From positions 62,001 to 126,000 of the forward strand of contig JACDNV010000008.1 of assembly GCA_017656425.1 (NCBI GenBank): DNA of 64,000 bases, given 5' to 3'. Each line of letters begins with the position of its first letter. Position 1 is the first letter of the stretch. The translations under genes were made by a program, and so were the position numbers. This document shows, piece after piece, positions 1 through 8,930 of the stretch. The notes below the pieces were generated by a model. The model saw nothing but the letters and a program-made list of their open reading frames with translations, ran no database searches and was not told the DNA's origin. Source of the stretch: Candidatus Neomarinimicrobiota bacterium (GTDB taxonomy: Bacteria > Fidelibacterota > UBA2242 > B5-G15).

Positions 1-759
1 CTGACGAATTATTTGTTCTTCTTTTGCTCGTGGATCAATTTTGCCATAGGCTTTAATTTCATTAATCTTGGACTTTAATTCTGCAGAATTATTATCTATT
101 TTATTAGCAGATCCAATGATTTCGGAAAGATCTACTGTTACTACTGTTATACCTGATGCCTGAAGGAGCTTTTCGCTTGCACGCATTGTCTGAAAAGGGG
201 ATGGACGAGCACCAATTGCACCTATACGAGCATTCCTAAGCCCATTTACAACACGACAAATAGCAGCAAACTTTCTTACATCTTGATCGAACATCTCACT
301 GTCTAACGGATAGGTGTGGTACGTTGTATCAGTAAACTTTATTCCATACTGATAAAAATTATTGCAAACACTTATTTTACCACAGAAAGCATCTCTTCGG
401 CTATAGACATCTACTTTGTCATTATCATCATCACAGGCCTGAACAAGTATGGGTACATTTAATCCTGATAATTTGATTGCATTTACAATTCCTAATTCAT
501 TACTAAAATTTGGAAGAACTACAATAACTCCGTCTATTTTCTCCAGATTTTCACGGAAAAATTTCGCACATTTCTTGCCGTCTTCATAAGTATCGACAAC
601 GCCACTGGGAGTTTCTGTTGTAGGTAGAATGACATAATCATAGCCTAACTTTTCCATTTTGCGTAACAAGACCTCTCTAGCTTCTTGGGCAAGCTTTACG
701 TTGAAAATATCTCTTGTGCCTACGATGAGGCCAAATGTAAGTTTTTGTTTGTACGCCAT
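1..759 (-). CDS. FucI/AraI-like sugar isomerase family protein, 3' end outside window
   Basis: Reading the minus strand from the ATG at 759, an open frame of 253 codons runs off the left edge, so the C-terminal part is missing. The start MAYKQKLTFGLIVGTRDIFN follows a good ribosome binding site (GGAGGGTAAACA). The visible part resembles the N-terminal domains of the L-fucose/L-arabinose isomerase fold: it opens with a beta strand and GTRD, has VVLPNFSNE near residue 80 and ACDDDNDKVDVYSRRDAFCG near 110-130, where related isomerases carry conserved charged residues. It is the last visible gene of a minus-strand run with a sugar kinase and a split transketolase, so it probably supplies a ketose for phosphorylation. 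The substrate cannot be told. Family assignment is by recognition of overall sequence character, so moderate confidence. Confidence 0.6.
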   Translation of the reverse strand, partial: MAYKQKLTFGLIVGTRDIFNVKLAQEAREVLLRKMEKLGYDYVILPTTETPSGVVDTYEDGKKCAKFFRENLEKIDGVIVVLPNFSNELGIVNAIKLSGLNVPILVQACDDDNDKVDVYSRRDAFCGKISVCNNFYQYGIKFTDTTYHTYPLDSEMFDQDVRKFAAICRVVNGLRNARIGAIGARPSPFQTMRASEKLLQASGITVVTVDLSEIIGSANKIDNNSAELKSKINEIKAYGKIDPRAKEEQIIRQ

Positions 760-787
760 TGTTTACCCTCCTTTATATTGGTTTTTG

Positions 788-2263
788 TTATAAGATAGTA
801 CGTTGTATTGCTTTTTTCCAGCCATTATAAAGAGATTCAACTTTTTCTATTGACATCTTTGGTACAATATATTCATTTCCTTTTCGCAATGAAGTAACGT
901 CTTCGAATTTAGTCCATCGTCTTAATGCGAATCCATTCATAATCACCGCACCTAAGGCTGATGCTTCCTCAATTGGTGAAACATTAATTTTTCTCTGTAA
1001 CATATCCGCTTGAAATTGCATCAAGAATTTATTCCTAGTTGGTCCGCCATCAACGCGTATCTCAGTTATTTCGATACCAGACTCTTGAATAAGCGTTATT
1101 AAATCTTTTATTTGGTAGGCAATTGATTCCAACGCTGCACGTACTATGTGCGCTTTTGTGGTTCCACGATTCATTCCACAAATTAGTGCTTTTGCATTGT
1201 GATTCCACCATGGTGCACCTAATCCTGCAAATGCCGGAACAAAATAAACTCCATCTGTACTTTCAACACTATTTGCAATTTCCTCTGTTTCTTCTGCAGA
1301 TTGAATAAGCATTAAATTATCTTGCAACCACTTTATTGTACCACCAGTGCAATGAATGTTGCCTTCATATTCATAAAAAACTTTTCCAAGAGAAGAAAAT
1401 GCAACCGAGGTTACTAAACCTCGAGGGGGTAGCTGTACTTTTTCACCTATGTTTATTGCGATAGAAGAACCTGTACCATAAGTGGCTTTTCCCATTCCGG
1501 GAGAAAAACACATTTGCCCTACCAACGCTCCATGCGAATCACCTAATACCCCCGCAATGGGAACTTCGGGTAATAAACCGCTCATGTTTGTTGTTCCATA
1601 ATGTGCATCGCAAGGTAGTACTTCTGGCATCATGGATCGTGGTATTGTAAAGAGCTCTAGTAATTCGTCGTCCCAATCCAGAGTATTTATATTAAATAGA
1701 AGTGTACGCGAAGCATTGGTATGATCAGTTGCATGTATTTTTTTTGAAGTAAGATTCCAAATTAGCCACGTATCTATCGTCCCTAAAATCAGGCGACCTT
1801 CGTACGCCGCTTGTCTGGCATTTTTCACATTATCGAGTATCCATTGAACCCCACTTGCTGGGAAATAAGGATTAATTATTAGTCCTGTTTTTTCTAAAAC
1901 TTTTTGCTCATGTCCTTGCGCAATTAAGTCTTCACAAATTTTTGCACCACGATTACATTGCCAAACAACAGCATTATAAATTGGTTTCCCCGTAAACTTA
2001 TCCCACACAACAACTGTTTCACGTTGATTTGTTATAGCTACAGAAGAAACCTCATTTGGAGTAATTTTACTTTTTTGCAATAGTAGTTCTACAGATTTGT
2101 ATGTGTTATGGAGAATTTCTTCTGCATCATGTTCAACCCAACCAGGTTGAGGATAATATTGCTTGTGCTCAACTGATGCTCGAGCGACTAAGTTTAATTT
2201 CTCGTCAAATAACATTGATTTTGTTGCTGAAGTACTTTGATCTATGGCTACTATATATTTCAT
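788..2263 (-). CDS. FGGY-family carbohydrate kinase, glycerol-kinase-like
   Basis: An ATP-dependent kinase of the FGGY family (491 aa, usual length), closely resembling glycerol kinase along its whole length: N-terminal ATP-binding strand IVAIDQSTSATKS, TNQRE at 78-82, WQC at 101-103, DTWLIW, TNASRTLLFNI, and a C-terminal VDGGPTRNKFLMQFQADML. Of the E. coli GlpK glycerol ligands (Arg83, Glu84, Tyr135, Asp245, Gln246), the first four are present (R81, E82, Y133, D242). The last is Ser243, and QGTTSS at the N-terminus is QSTSAT. I chose the inner ATG because AGGAGGG lies just upstream; an outer ATG at 2302 would overlap the preceding transketolase gene. The position between an isomerase-like gene and a split transketolase suggests the substrate is a ketose rather than glycerol; that is inference. 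Confidence 0.8.
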   Translation of the reverse strand: MKYIVAIDQSTSATKSMLFDEKLNLVARASVEHKQYYPQPGWVEHDAEEILHNTYKSVELLLQKSKITPNEVSSVAITNQRETVVVWDKFTGKPIYNAVVWQCNRGAKICEDLIAQGHEQKVLEKTGLIINPYFPASGVQWILDNVKNARQAAYEGRLILGTIDTWLIWNLTSKKIHATDHTNASRTLLFNINTLDWDDELLELFTIPRSMMPEVLPCDAHYGTTNMSGLLPEVPIAGVLGDSHGALVGQMCFSPGMGKATYGTGSSIAINIGEKVQLPPRGLVTSVAFSSLGKVFYEYEGNIHCTGGTIKWLQDNLMLIQSAEETEEIANSVESTDGVYFVPAFAGLGAPWWNHNAKALICGMNRGTTKAHIVRAALESIAYQIKDLITLIQESGIEITEIRVDGGPTRNKFLMQFQADMLQRKINVSPIEEASALGAVIMNGFALRRWTKFEDVTSLRKGNEYIVPKMSIEKVESLYNGWKKAIQRTIL

Positions 2264-2277
2264 TGATTCTATCCCTC

Positions 2278-3246
2278 CTATAGATTTGTTGGTTTTTGAC
2301 ATTCAATAAAATTTAATGCTGTCTTAAAAATACCTTCACTGTCTAAACCATAATATTTGAATATCTCTGGAGGTTTACCATGAGCAGCAAACTCATCTGG
2401 TATACCGAGGATTTTAACAGGTACTGGATGATTTTGGGAGACTACTTCTGCCACAGAACTCCCCAAACCGCCGTAAATACTATGTTCTTCAACCGTAATA
2501 ATTTTACCTGTTTCTACTGCAGCTTTTATCACAATATCACTATCGAATGGTTTTATTGTATGCATATCAACGACCCGAGCTTTTATGCCTCTCTCATGCA
2601 GCATTTTCCCTGCTTGGTAGCAGTGGTAAACAGTTTCTCCTGTCCCAATTAATGTCAAATCATTACCATCAAGAAGTTGGTTTGCTTTACCAATTTTAAA
2701 TTCTATATTTTCATTTTCATATACATTCGGCACTGCATTTCTTCCAACACGAATATAAACAGGGGAAGGATAATCGATTAGCTCCTCTACTAACCGCTTT
2801 GTTTGATAGATATCGCATGGTAATACAATATTTAAACCGGGAAATGTTCTAAGTACTGCAATGTCATGAAGACTGTGGTGAGAATATCCTAATGCACCGT
2901 AACTAACTCCACCACTAACACCCAAAATTTTTACAGGATACCCTGAATAAACAATGTCTAATTTTATCTGTTCTAATGCGCGAGCGACGTAAAAACATGC
3001 TGGTCCACAAACAAATACCTTTTTCCCAGCTGAGGCTATCCCGGCCCCAACTCCAACGGCATTCTGCTCCGCAACACCGAGTTCTACAAATTGAGATGGA
3101 AGTTCTTTTGCAAAAGAATTAAGTGTTACAGAACCGCGGGCATCTGTGGTAATTGCAATAATGTTTTTATCCTTTTTTGCTAACTCCAATAGTGTATCTG
3201 TAAACATTCTTCGACATGGTATCGTATTTGTACCTGACATAGTCAT
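2278..3246 (-). CDS. Transketolase, C-terminal subunit (split form)
   Basis: The pyrimidine-binding plus C-terminal half of a transketolase split into two proteins (322 aa). Visible features are the TPP pyrimidine-domain signature GVAEQNAVGVGAGIASAGKK near residues 55-75, with the catalytic Glu in AEQN, FPGLNIVLPCD, PVYIRVGR, and a C-terminal domain with TVEEHSIYGGLGSSV. It pairs with the N-terminal subunit 6 bases upstream; the two would form one TPP-dependent active site transferring a two-carbon ketol unit. Two start ATGs lie close together (codons 1 and 3). Split transketolases often belong to dedicated sugar pathways rather than the central pentose phosphate route. The neighbouring kinase, isomerase-like gene and sugar permease support that reading here, but do not identify the sugar. 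Confidence 0.88.
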   Translation of the reverse strand: MTMSGTNTIPCRRMFTDTLLELAKKDKNIIAITTDARGSVTLNSFAKELPSQFVELGVAEQNAVGVGAGIASAGKKVFVCGPACFYVARALEQIKLDIVYSGYPVKILGVSGGVSYGALGYSHHSLHDIAVLRTFPGLNIVLPCDIYQTKRLVEELIDYPSPVYIRVGRNAVPNVYENENIEFKIGKANQLLDGNDLTLIGTGETVYHCYQAGKMLHERGIKARVVDMHTIKPFDSDIVIKAAVETGKIITVEEHSIYGGLGSSVAEVVSQNHPVPVKILGIPDEFAAHGKPPEIFKYYGLDSEGIFKTALNFIECQKPTNL

Positions 3247-3252
3247 ACTCCA

Positions 3253-4098
3253 CTAAGATCCTTCTAATTTTTGAATTTGTTCATCTATTTCTGCCATTGC
3301 TATTTTAAATTGTTCTTCATCTGGTACACCGTGATGCCATTTTGCTACTCCTTCGATAAATGATACCCCATAACCCTTTGTAGTCCTGGCAATTATCAAC
3401 TTTGGCTTTTTATTTGTATAATCCAATGAGTCAAACATTTTGATTAGGTCTTCAATATTATTCCCATTTACCTCAAAAACTTGCCAACCGAATGCTTCCC
3501 ACCGCGGCTTTAAGGGTTCCAATGTCATCACATCCTCTGTTCTTCCACTAATTTGTAACCTATTTCTGTCAATAATAGCTACCAGATTATCCAATCTGTA
3601 ATGACTTGCTGCCATGGCAGCCTCATAAACTGAACCTTCATCTAATTCTCCATCTCCCATTAATACATAAGTATGAAACGTTTTCTTATCCATTTTAGCA
3701 GCAAGGGATACTCCTACTCCGAAGGATAATCCATGCCCTAAGGCACCAGTATTTAATTCAATCCCTGGAATTTTATTTATCGGATGGCCAGCAAGTGGTG
3801 ATTTAAAAGAACCGTATGTATCAAGAAGACTATCCTCAAAAAAACCAGCTGAAGCCAATGTAGTATACAATGCTTCTACACTATGGCCTTTACTCATGAC
3901 AAAACGATCTCTATCATCTTTCTTTGGATTCTTTGGGTCAATGTTCATTACATGAAAATATAAAACAGTCAATATTTCTATGCATGACAAAGAGCCACCG
4001 GTATGTCCAGATTTAGCTAAATAGATAATTTCAAGTGTTTTTTTTCTGATTTTAGCCGCTCTAAGTTCTAATTCTTTGATTCTGCTTGTTCTTAACAT
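3253..4098 (-). CDS. Transketolase, N-terminal subunit (split form)
   Basis: The TPP diphosphate-binding half of the split transketolase (281 aa). It shows the classical N-terminal elements: SGHTGGSLSCIEILTVLYF near residues 30-48, RDRFVMSKGHS near 64-74, GSLGHGLS-like NTGALGHGLSFGVG near 115-130, and the TPP/Mg motif GDGELDEGSVYEAAMAAS near 148-165 (GDGE...N-type motif). KTTKGYGVSF-like RTTKGYGVSFIEG and WHHGVP near the end are also typical. It is the first gene of the minus-strand run that continues with the C-terminal subunit, kinase and isomerase-like gene; spacing of 6 and 14 bases argues for one transcript. Confidence 0.9.
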   Translation of the reverse strand: MLRTSRIKELELRAAKIRKKTLEIIYLAKSGHTGGSLSCIEILTVLYFHVMNIDPKNPKKDDRDRFVMSKGHSVEALYTTLASAGFFEDSLLDTYGSFKSPLAGHPINKIPGIELNTGALGHGLSFGVGVSLAAKMDKKTFHTYVLMGDGELDEGSVYEAAMAASHYRLDNLVAIIDRNRLQISGRTEDVMTLEPLKPRWEAFGWQVFEVNGNNIEDLIKMFDSLDYTNKKPKLIIARTTKGYGVSFIEGVAKWHHGVPDEEQFKIAMAEIDEQIQKLEGS

Positions 4099-4393
4099 TA
4101 TCCCCTTACCTCGCTATAGTTCAAAAGTCTACTTAAGTTACTTCAATCAAAAGGAACTAATTCATTTAATACAATGGGTATTAAACGTAATCACACAGCA
4201 ACCACAATGATATCTTATCTTTCATACTATTGGCTATGTCTGGATGATTAATGCCAAGTTCTTTATGGCTTTCCATACACTGATAAGCATTTCTGAATTG
4301 TTTGTATAAGATAGTCACTTTTGGATTACATGTTTTTTTCATATTCTTTCATCTACTGATAAGGTTTTTGCATCTGCCATTATATTTTTTTCA
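4099..4393 (-). other. Intergenic stretch with a possible small ORF
   Basis: The gap between the sugar permease and the split transketolase holds no clear gene. A minus-strand ATG frame of 53 codons (about 4342 to 4181, beginning MKKTCNPKVT and containing HKELGINHPDIANSM) is open, but I see no ribosome binding site and recognise no family. It may be a decayed gene remnant like others in this island. The promoter of the transketolase-kinase-isomerase run should lie in the half nearest 4099. Confidence 0.25.
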
Positions 4394-5416
4394 TTAAATA
4401 ACTTTAGATGCAGTAATTATAACGAGACCAATCAAGTATAAGGTGAACATAATCGCAAGAATTTTATTGGTTCCTGGAGGTGCATCTTTAAACTCTTTCC
4501 ATACAAATACACCCCAGAGCATTGCCACAACCGGTGCAGCATTACTGAGTGCGTACGAAACAGCTGGATCTCCAGCACCTACTGCCATAAAACTGACTGC
4601 CATGCCCGATGCCCAAATAAATCCGCCTAATACGCCTATTAAGTGTGTTTTCAGGTTACCTGAAAAATATTGTTTTATTTTAACAGGTTCGCCTTGAACT
4701 GGCTTTGCCATAAAAAATGGATTGAAAATAAATGTTGTTAGGAAAGCGCCAAGTGTGAAGAAAAACACTCCATTAAAAGGTCCGAGGTTTCCCATTCCTC
4801 CAGTTACGAATTGTGGATCAAGAGATTTCACAACAAATCCGTAGAAGAAAGCGATAAAGAGACCGGCCAGGATCGATAAAACAATACCCTTTGTGGATGT
4901 CTCCTGTTTTTGAGAAGTTAGTTTTTTATAAGCAACCATAATTAAGTAAATTGCAATTAAAACTATAATGACGCCAATGAGTAACATTACTGTTGGTAAA
5001 ACCGATACCTTAGCGCCACCACTTACTTCAATAATATAATTGAAGATAATCCCACCAAGCCATGCAATACCTCCGCCGATCGGAAACGCAACTGCCATGC
5101 CTGCTACAGCAATCGCGGCTACGAGAAGCAAATTTCCAATATTCCAGACTGTGCCGCCAAGCATCGCATAAAAAATACTTTGTAAATCAGCCTGTTGCAT
5201 GTCTACCCAAAAAGCCCTTCCATGTTTGCCGAGGCTTCCCAGAGTAAATCCCCACAAGAGCGATGTGAGTACCAATCCGGTTACAAAATCCCAATAGAAT
5301 AATTCAAAACGCCAAGTTTTCGCTGCAAGTTTTTGAGTATTAGACCATGATCCCCAACAAATCATACAAAAGATGAATGCACATACGGCCAACCAATAAT
5401 TACTTATTAATACCAT
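4394..5416 (-). CDS. Sugar permease of the DMT/GRP-RhaT type
   Basis: A polytopic membrane protein of 340 aa with about ten hydrophobic helices, most like the glucose/ribose porter and L-rhamnose-proton symporter branch of the drug/metabolite transporter superfamily. The first helix carries CMICWGSWSNTQKLAAKTWRFELFYWDFV; WGSW followed by a charged stretch and FYWDF is typical of the GRP/RhaT group. Later helices include GGGIAWLGGIIFNYIIEV and GGFIWASGMAVSFMAVG, and the protein ends in a helix with VIITASKVI. A strong ribosome binding site (GGGAGGA) precedes the ATG. It probably imports the monosaccharide handled by the downstream kinase and transketolase, a context-based inference. A more distant EamA-type exporter role cannot be excluded. 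Confidence 0.75.
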   Translation of the reverse strand: MVLISNYWLAVCAFIFCMICWGSWSNTQKLAAKTWRFELFYWDFVTGLVLTSLLWGFTLGSLGKHGRAFWVDMQQADLQSIFYAMLGGTVWNIGNLLLVAAIAVAGMAVAFPIGGGIAWLGGIIFNYIIEVSGGAKVSVLPTVMLLIGVIIVLIAIYLIMVAYKKLTSQKQETSTKGIVLSILAGLFIAFFYGFVVKSLDPQFVTGGMGNLGPFNGVFFFTLGAFLTTFIFNPFFMAKPVQGEPVKIKQYFSGNLKTHLIGVLGGFIWASGMAVSFMAVGAGDPAVSYALSNAAPVVAMLWGVFVWKEFKDAPPGTNKILAIMFTLYLIGLVIITASKVI

Positions 5417-5547
5417 AAGATCCTCCCTTTGATGTTTATATTAATTTTTTGACTAAACATGCCTTACACAAAAACCTTCAAAAATGAATATTAATTTATT
5501 GTTTTCATAAAACTATTGTTACATAAAAAATGAATAAATATTTAATA

Positions 5548-7176
5548 TTATCGAATCAATAACATACTTTTTGTCTCTTTGAATCTACCTGCATACAGTT
5601 TATAAAAGTATAAACCACTTGGTAAACTAGAGGCATTCCATTTTACTTGATATTTCCCTGCAACCTGTTTCTTTGCTACCAAACTCACTATTTCTTGCCC
5701 CAGAATATCATAGATTTTCAATGTGACAAACGAATTGAACGGAATTTCATATTCAATGACTGTCTCGCTATTGAAAGGATTTGGAAAATTTTGATGTAAC
5801 TTGAATGCTTTCGGAATTATGTCTGATTTCGATGATTCTACGCCAGTATTATTATTTACATTGATAATAATGCGTCTATATGCATAAAGATTAGGATTGC
5901 CTGAATCATGTAGTTCTAGAATTATATGTAGTTCCGCACTGTCTGCACCTGATGGAATATTTACCTTAGGAGTATCTGTGGTACTATTTTTAATGGTTAC
6001 TTTTTTCTTATATGTACTTGGATTCATATAATAGAACCATTTGAACGAAAGCGAATCACCATCAGGATCGTATGAATCTTTTGCACTCAGTGTGATGGTT
6101 TCTCCAGGTCTCGCATTCATTATTAAAACCTTTTTAGTGGAATCACCATTTACTATTGCAACAGGATGATGGTTTACTTCAGAATAATTACTTGTTATCG
6201 ACCAATCCATTCGCGTTGCAAAATCATTGTATATAGCATTCTTCCATCGACTTATAGAACCACTCCCTTCTGAAGTATTACCATACATGTAGTAGGGATC
6301 ATATTCTTCTTCACCACTCACGGCTGACATACCTCGAATACCAGCCTTTTTCTCACGGTCAAATCGACCACCCCAGCCACCCTGCCAGACTTCATCGGGA
6401 TTGTTGAGACCATTGGGAAAAACATGGAAGAATGACGGTGAATCTCCTTCTGTTGCCCATTTTCTATCAGGATATACGGCACCCAAAGGACCATGATTCT
6501 GTATATTAGTATCTATCCAAGTATCACTGTATTGCCAACCATAGACTCCTGTAGCCCTTATATAAATCACCTCTGGAAAATTTTTAGCTATCCAAGCGCC
6601 TGCATCATCTTGACCGAGAACATCATAAACGCGTATTTTACTTAAAAATTTTTGAACTTCTTCAGGAGTTCTTGTATTCTGTACTTTCCATAGTGCTTGA
6701 GCAAGTGTGTTAGCACCACCCCAACAACATATCCAAACAGGTCGTGGATCATCCTTATCAACAGCAGATATGATTAGTTCAGAACCAGGACTATCTTTGC
6801 CTGGACCAACATCGTCCATACCATAGCTGCGTTGACCCAATTTGGAAATGGACTGTAGGTATTCAAGAGATGGATAATCGGGATCATGTACTTTGAGATT
6901 GGAAACAATCTGCCCATAAGCATTTAGTATATCAATCAACATGTTTATATTTGATTGAGACTTTTTCCAGCAGCTGGTTGTTACAATAATCCCTTCAACA
7001 TCGAATTCGTTACTCATTAGTAGAAAGTGAACCATCGATTGCTGGTCATCCGGATCTGCTCCAAGATCAGTCATGATTATAATTCGTGGTTTTTGTTGTA
7101 TTCCATGTGCAAACTCTTGTGAAATCAGCGATAATAAAATTAACACTGGGAAAAAAATGGTTCTCATAATTATCAT
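5548..7176 (-). CDS. Secreted DUF1593 (nucleoside-hydrolase-like) protein with T9SS type-A tail
   Basis: About 542 aa. An N-terminal signal peptide (MRTIFFPVLILLSLISQEFAHG) leads into a DUF1593 domain: PRIIIMTDLGADPDDQQSMVHFLL resembles the Asp-rich metal site of nucleoside hydrolases, followed by DPRPVWICCWGGANTLAQAL. Around residues 355-445 is an Ig/PKD-like region (GETITLSAKDSYDPDGDSLSFKW), and the last 80 residues are a T9SS type-A sorting domain with HQNFPNPFNSETVIEYEIP and a closing YFYKLYAGRF...KSMLLIR. It would be exported by Sec and then by the type IX machine to the surface. DUF1593 proteins are linked to polysaccharide or nucleoside-like hydrolysis, but the activity is not established from sequence. 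A TTG at 7185 and an ATG at 7167 are alternative starts. A second DUF1593 gene lies at 10484-11764. Confidence 0.82.
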   Translation of the reverse strand: MIIMRTIFFPVLILLSLISQEFAHGIQQKPRIIIMTDLGADPDDQQSMVHFLLMSNEFDVEGIIVTTSCWKKSQSNINMLIDILNAYGQIVSNLKVHDPDYPSLEYLQSISKLGQRSYGMDDVGPGKDSPGSELIISAVDKDDPRPVWICCWGGANTLAQALWKVQNTRTPEEVQKFLSKIRVYDVLGQDDAGAWIAKNFPEVIYIRATGVYGWQYSDTWIDTNIQNHGPLGAVYPDRKWATEGDSPSFFHVFPNGLNNPDEVWQGGWGGRFDREKKAGIRGMSAVSGEEEYDPYYMYGNTSEGSGSISRWKNAIYNDFATRMDWSITSNYSEVNHHPVAIVNGDSTKKVLIMNARPGETITLSAKDSYDPDGDSLSFKWFYYMNPSTYKKKVTIKNSTTDTPKVNIPSGADSAELHIILELHDSGNPNLYAYRRIIINVNNNTGVESSKSDIIPKAFKLHQNFPNPFNSETVIEYEIPFNSFVTLKIYDILGQEIVSLVAKKQVAGKYQVKWNASSLPSGLYFYKLYAGRFKETKSMLLIR

Positions 7177-7237
7177 TATCCCCAATGCAATTATATTCTA
7201 GTAATAGAAGGAATGCTACATCTATTTCGGATAGAAT

Positions 7238-7272
7238 ATGCTGGATTCCTAGATTTTAAAGACTTTTGATGG
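7238..7272 (+). pseudogene. 5' remnant of an AraC-type regulator gene (copy A)
   Basis: Just upstream of, and divergent from, the first DUF1593 gene, the plus strand reads ATG CTG GAT TCC TAG ATT TTA AAG ACT TTT GAT, that is MLDS*ILKTFD. This matches the first codons of the intact AraC gene at 8931 (MLNSENLKTFD), including preceding bases (AGAATATGCTG in both). A stop replaces codon 5 and the similarity ends about 12 codons in. It is a fragment of a third copy of the regulator. Confidence 0.6.
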
Positions 7273-7492
7273 CAATTAACCTGCGATACTTTTATTGAAA
7301 CCAGAGAACTGAACCATCAGGCTACAGTTGCTATTAAAAAAGCGTTTCATTTATTCTGTTTCATTAGATCATGTCGCGTATTCAGTAATATAAAAATATT
7401 AACTTATTATTGTTGTTAATTATCAGAGATTATGATTTGAAGAATTAGTATGCCGGTTTTTATAATCACATAATTATATTCATCATTAATAT

Positions 7493-7537
7493 ATGGACGG
7501 ATTCAACACGGAGGGTAATCCTGTTGAATCCGTCCAT
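7493..7537. terminator. Long perfect hairpin, probable transcription terminator of the gene at 7554-8714
   Basis: Two perfectly complementary 15-base arms (ATGGACGGATTCAAC and its complement) flank a 15-base loop, ending about 16 bases beyond the stop codon of the minus-strand gene. There is no T-run directly after the stem on the minus strand (ATATATTAATG follows), so it is either a weak or rho-assisted terminator or an RNA-stabilising 3' stem. Confidence 0.55.
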
Positions 7538-7553
7538 GAGATAATATTTGAAA

Positions 7554-8714
7554 TTACTTGAGTAACAACATTTTTTTGGTCATCACATCTGAACCCGATT
7601 TCAGTCTGTAAAAGTAAATACCGTTGGCTAGATTTGTTCCGTCGAAATAAACGGTGTGTGTACCTCCCGATTTCTTCTCATTAACCAATTTAGCAACCTC
7701 ATTGCCATGCAAATCGAAAACAGTCAATGTAACATAACCCGGTCTGAAAAGGGTGTAATTGATGACCGTGATTGGATTAAATGGATTCGGATAATTCTGC
7801 ATAAGTTCAAAAGTCGCTGGTGTAGCGTTTGGTTCACTGGCTATCCTATTAGCAACTGATGCGTGGGTGATTCGGATCTCATCAACAGCAATCCATCCCC
7901 AGCCACCCTCAAAGGCATCCACAACCTCAATAATAACTTTCTGACCCGCCAGATCTGAAAGGTCGAGCTCAAAGGAATCTGGCTCTGCTCCAGCTTCTAG
8001 TGCTGTGGCTGCTATCAGTAAACTGGCTAGCAGTGAATTATCGTCAGCGGAGAGTACTGCTATACCACAGGAGTTTGTAGCGTAGCCTTCTCCTTCGACT
8101 GGATCAAATTCCGGGGCTATTCGGCTATCGCTACCGCCTGCAGCCCAAACCTTCAGAACTGCTCCCTCACCTAACAAAACGGGAGGAGATGTGGCAATCT
8201 GATCATTGTCTTCGGAGTGTAGATTGTCACCCCATTGGCTCAAATTGTAGGTATTGAGGTAACTGGACTGACCGCGAGCGTTTGTAAAGTCATAAGGCGG
8301 TTCGCCAAACACAGCTTTAAACGGATCGTTGCATGGACCATATTGTAATACGCCATCTACAACATGACAACCTTCTATAACTGCAGGCTGTTGGCCATCA
8401 AACTGGTTGGGAGGACCAATAGTCCAGGCTACACCAGCATACGGTAGACCTGTTTCTGGTGCTGCATTTGGCTCTGCTGGAGTCGTTACACCTGTTATTT
8501 GCTCATCACCAGCTATATCTGGATTATCGGCAGCAGGAGTCGCCGGTATTAAACACCTCAATTGAAATCCATGATCGTTTCCGTTTTCAAAATCCCAAAC
8601 AACTACGTCATTGGTGGCGGACTTGATCAGGTATGGATCAGCTGAAAAGGCAAAATTCAAGTACATTAACATTAGCAAAACAACCAAACCTGGTAAAATT
8701 CTCCTCGTTTTCAT
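7554..8714 (-). CDS. Secreted protein with T9SS type-A tail, function unknown
   Basis: 386 aa. The signal peptide MKTRRILPGLVVLLMLMYLNFAFSA precedes a mature part starting ADPYLIKSATNDVVVWDFENGNDHGFQLRC, which looks like a beta-sandwich, galactose-binding or discoidin-like region; residues 170-285 (LLGEGAVLKVWAAGGSDSR ... ELDLSDLAGQKVIIEVVDAFEGGWGWIAVDEIRI) strongly resemble carbohydrate-binding jelly-roll modules attached to sugar-active enzymes. The last 80 residues are a sorting domain (MQNYPNPFNPITVINYTL ... YFYRLKSGSDVMTKKMLLLK). No catalytic motif is recognised, so it may be a surface binding protein. The start at 8714 is chosen because AGGGGG sits 6 bases upstream; ATG 8720 is possible. 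It is divergent from the intact AraC regulator, its likely controller. Confidence 0.75.
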   Translation of the reverse strand: MKTRRILPGLVVLLMLMYLNFAFSADPYLIKSATNDVVVWDFENGNDHGFQLRCLIPATPAADNPDIAGDEQITGVTTPAEPNAAPETGLPYAGVAWTIGPPNQFDGQQPAVIEGCHVVDGVLQYGPCNDPFKAVFGEPPYDFTNARGQSSYLNTYNLSQWGDNLHSEDNDQIATSPPVLLGEGAVLKVWAAGGSDSRIAPEFDPVEGEGYATNSCGIAVLSADDNSLLASLLIAATALEAGAEPDSFELDLSDLAGQKVIIEVVDAFEGGWGWIAVDEIRITHASVANRIASEPNATPATFELMQNYPNPFNPITVINYTLFRPGYVTLTVFDLHGNEVAKLVNEKKSGGTHTVYFDGTNLANGIYFYRLKSGSDVMTKKMLLLK

Positions 8715-8858
8715 AAGCATCCCCCTTTTTTTAAATTAATAATACACCTAACCGTCTAATAATTACAGTATCATCAAGAATAGTTATTTTCTTCACCTCC
8801 TTTCCCAATGGTCTAAAACTTCAACAACTGGCTCACCAAATTCTTCGTAAAAATTGTC

Positions 8859-8887
8859 TTGACAATTAACCTTTGTCATATTATTTT
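8859..8887 (+). promoter_or_regulatory. Possible promoter of the AraC-type regulator
   Basis: TTGACA, 17 bases, TATTTT, about 44 bases ahead of the regulator start codon. The 216-base divergent region also must hold the promoter and AraC operator of the secreted-protein gene, but I could not define those. Confidence 0.4.
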
Positions 8888-8930
8888 ATTATATGAATAG
8901 TTTAAGGACTACCTTTTTTGAGAGCAGAAT

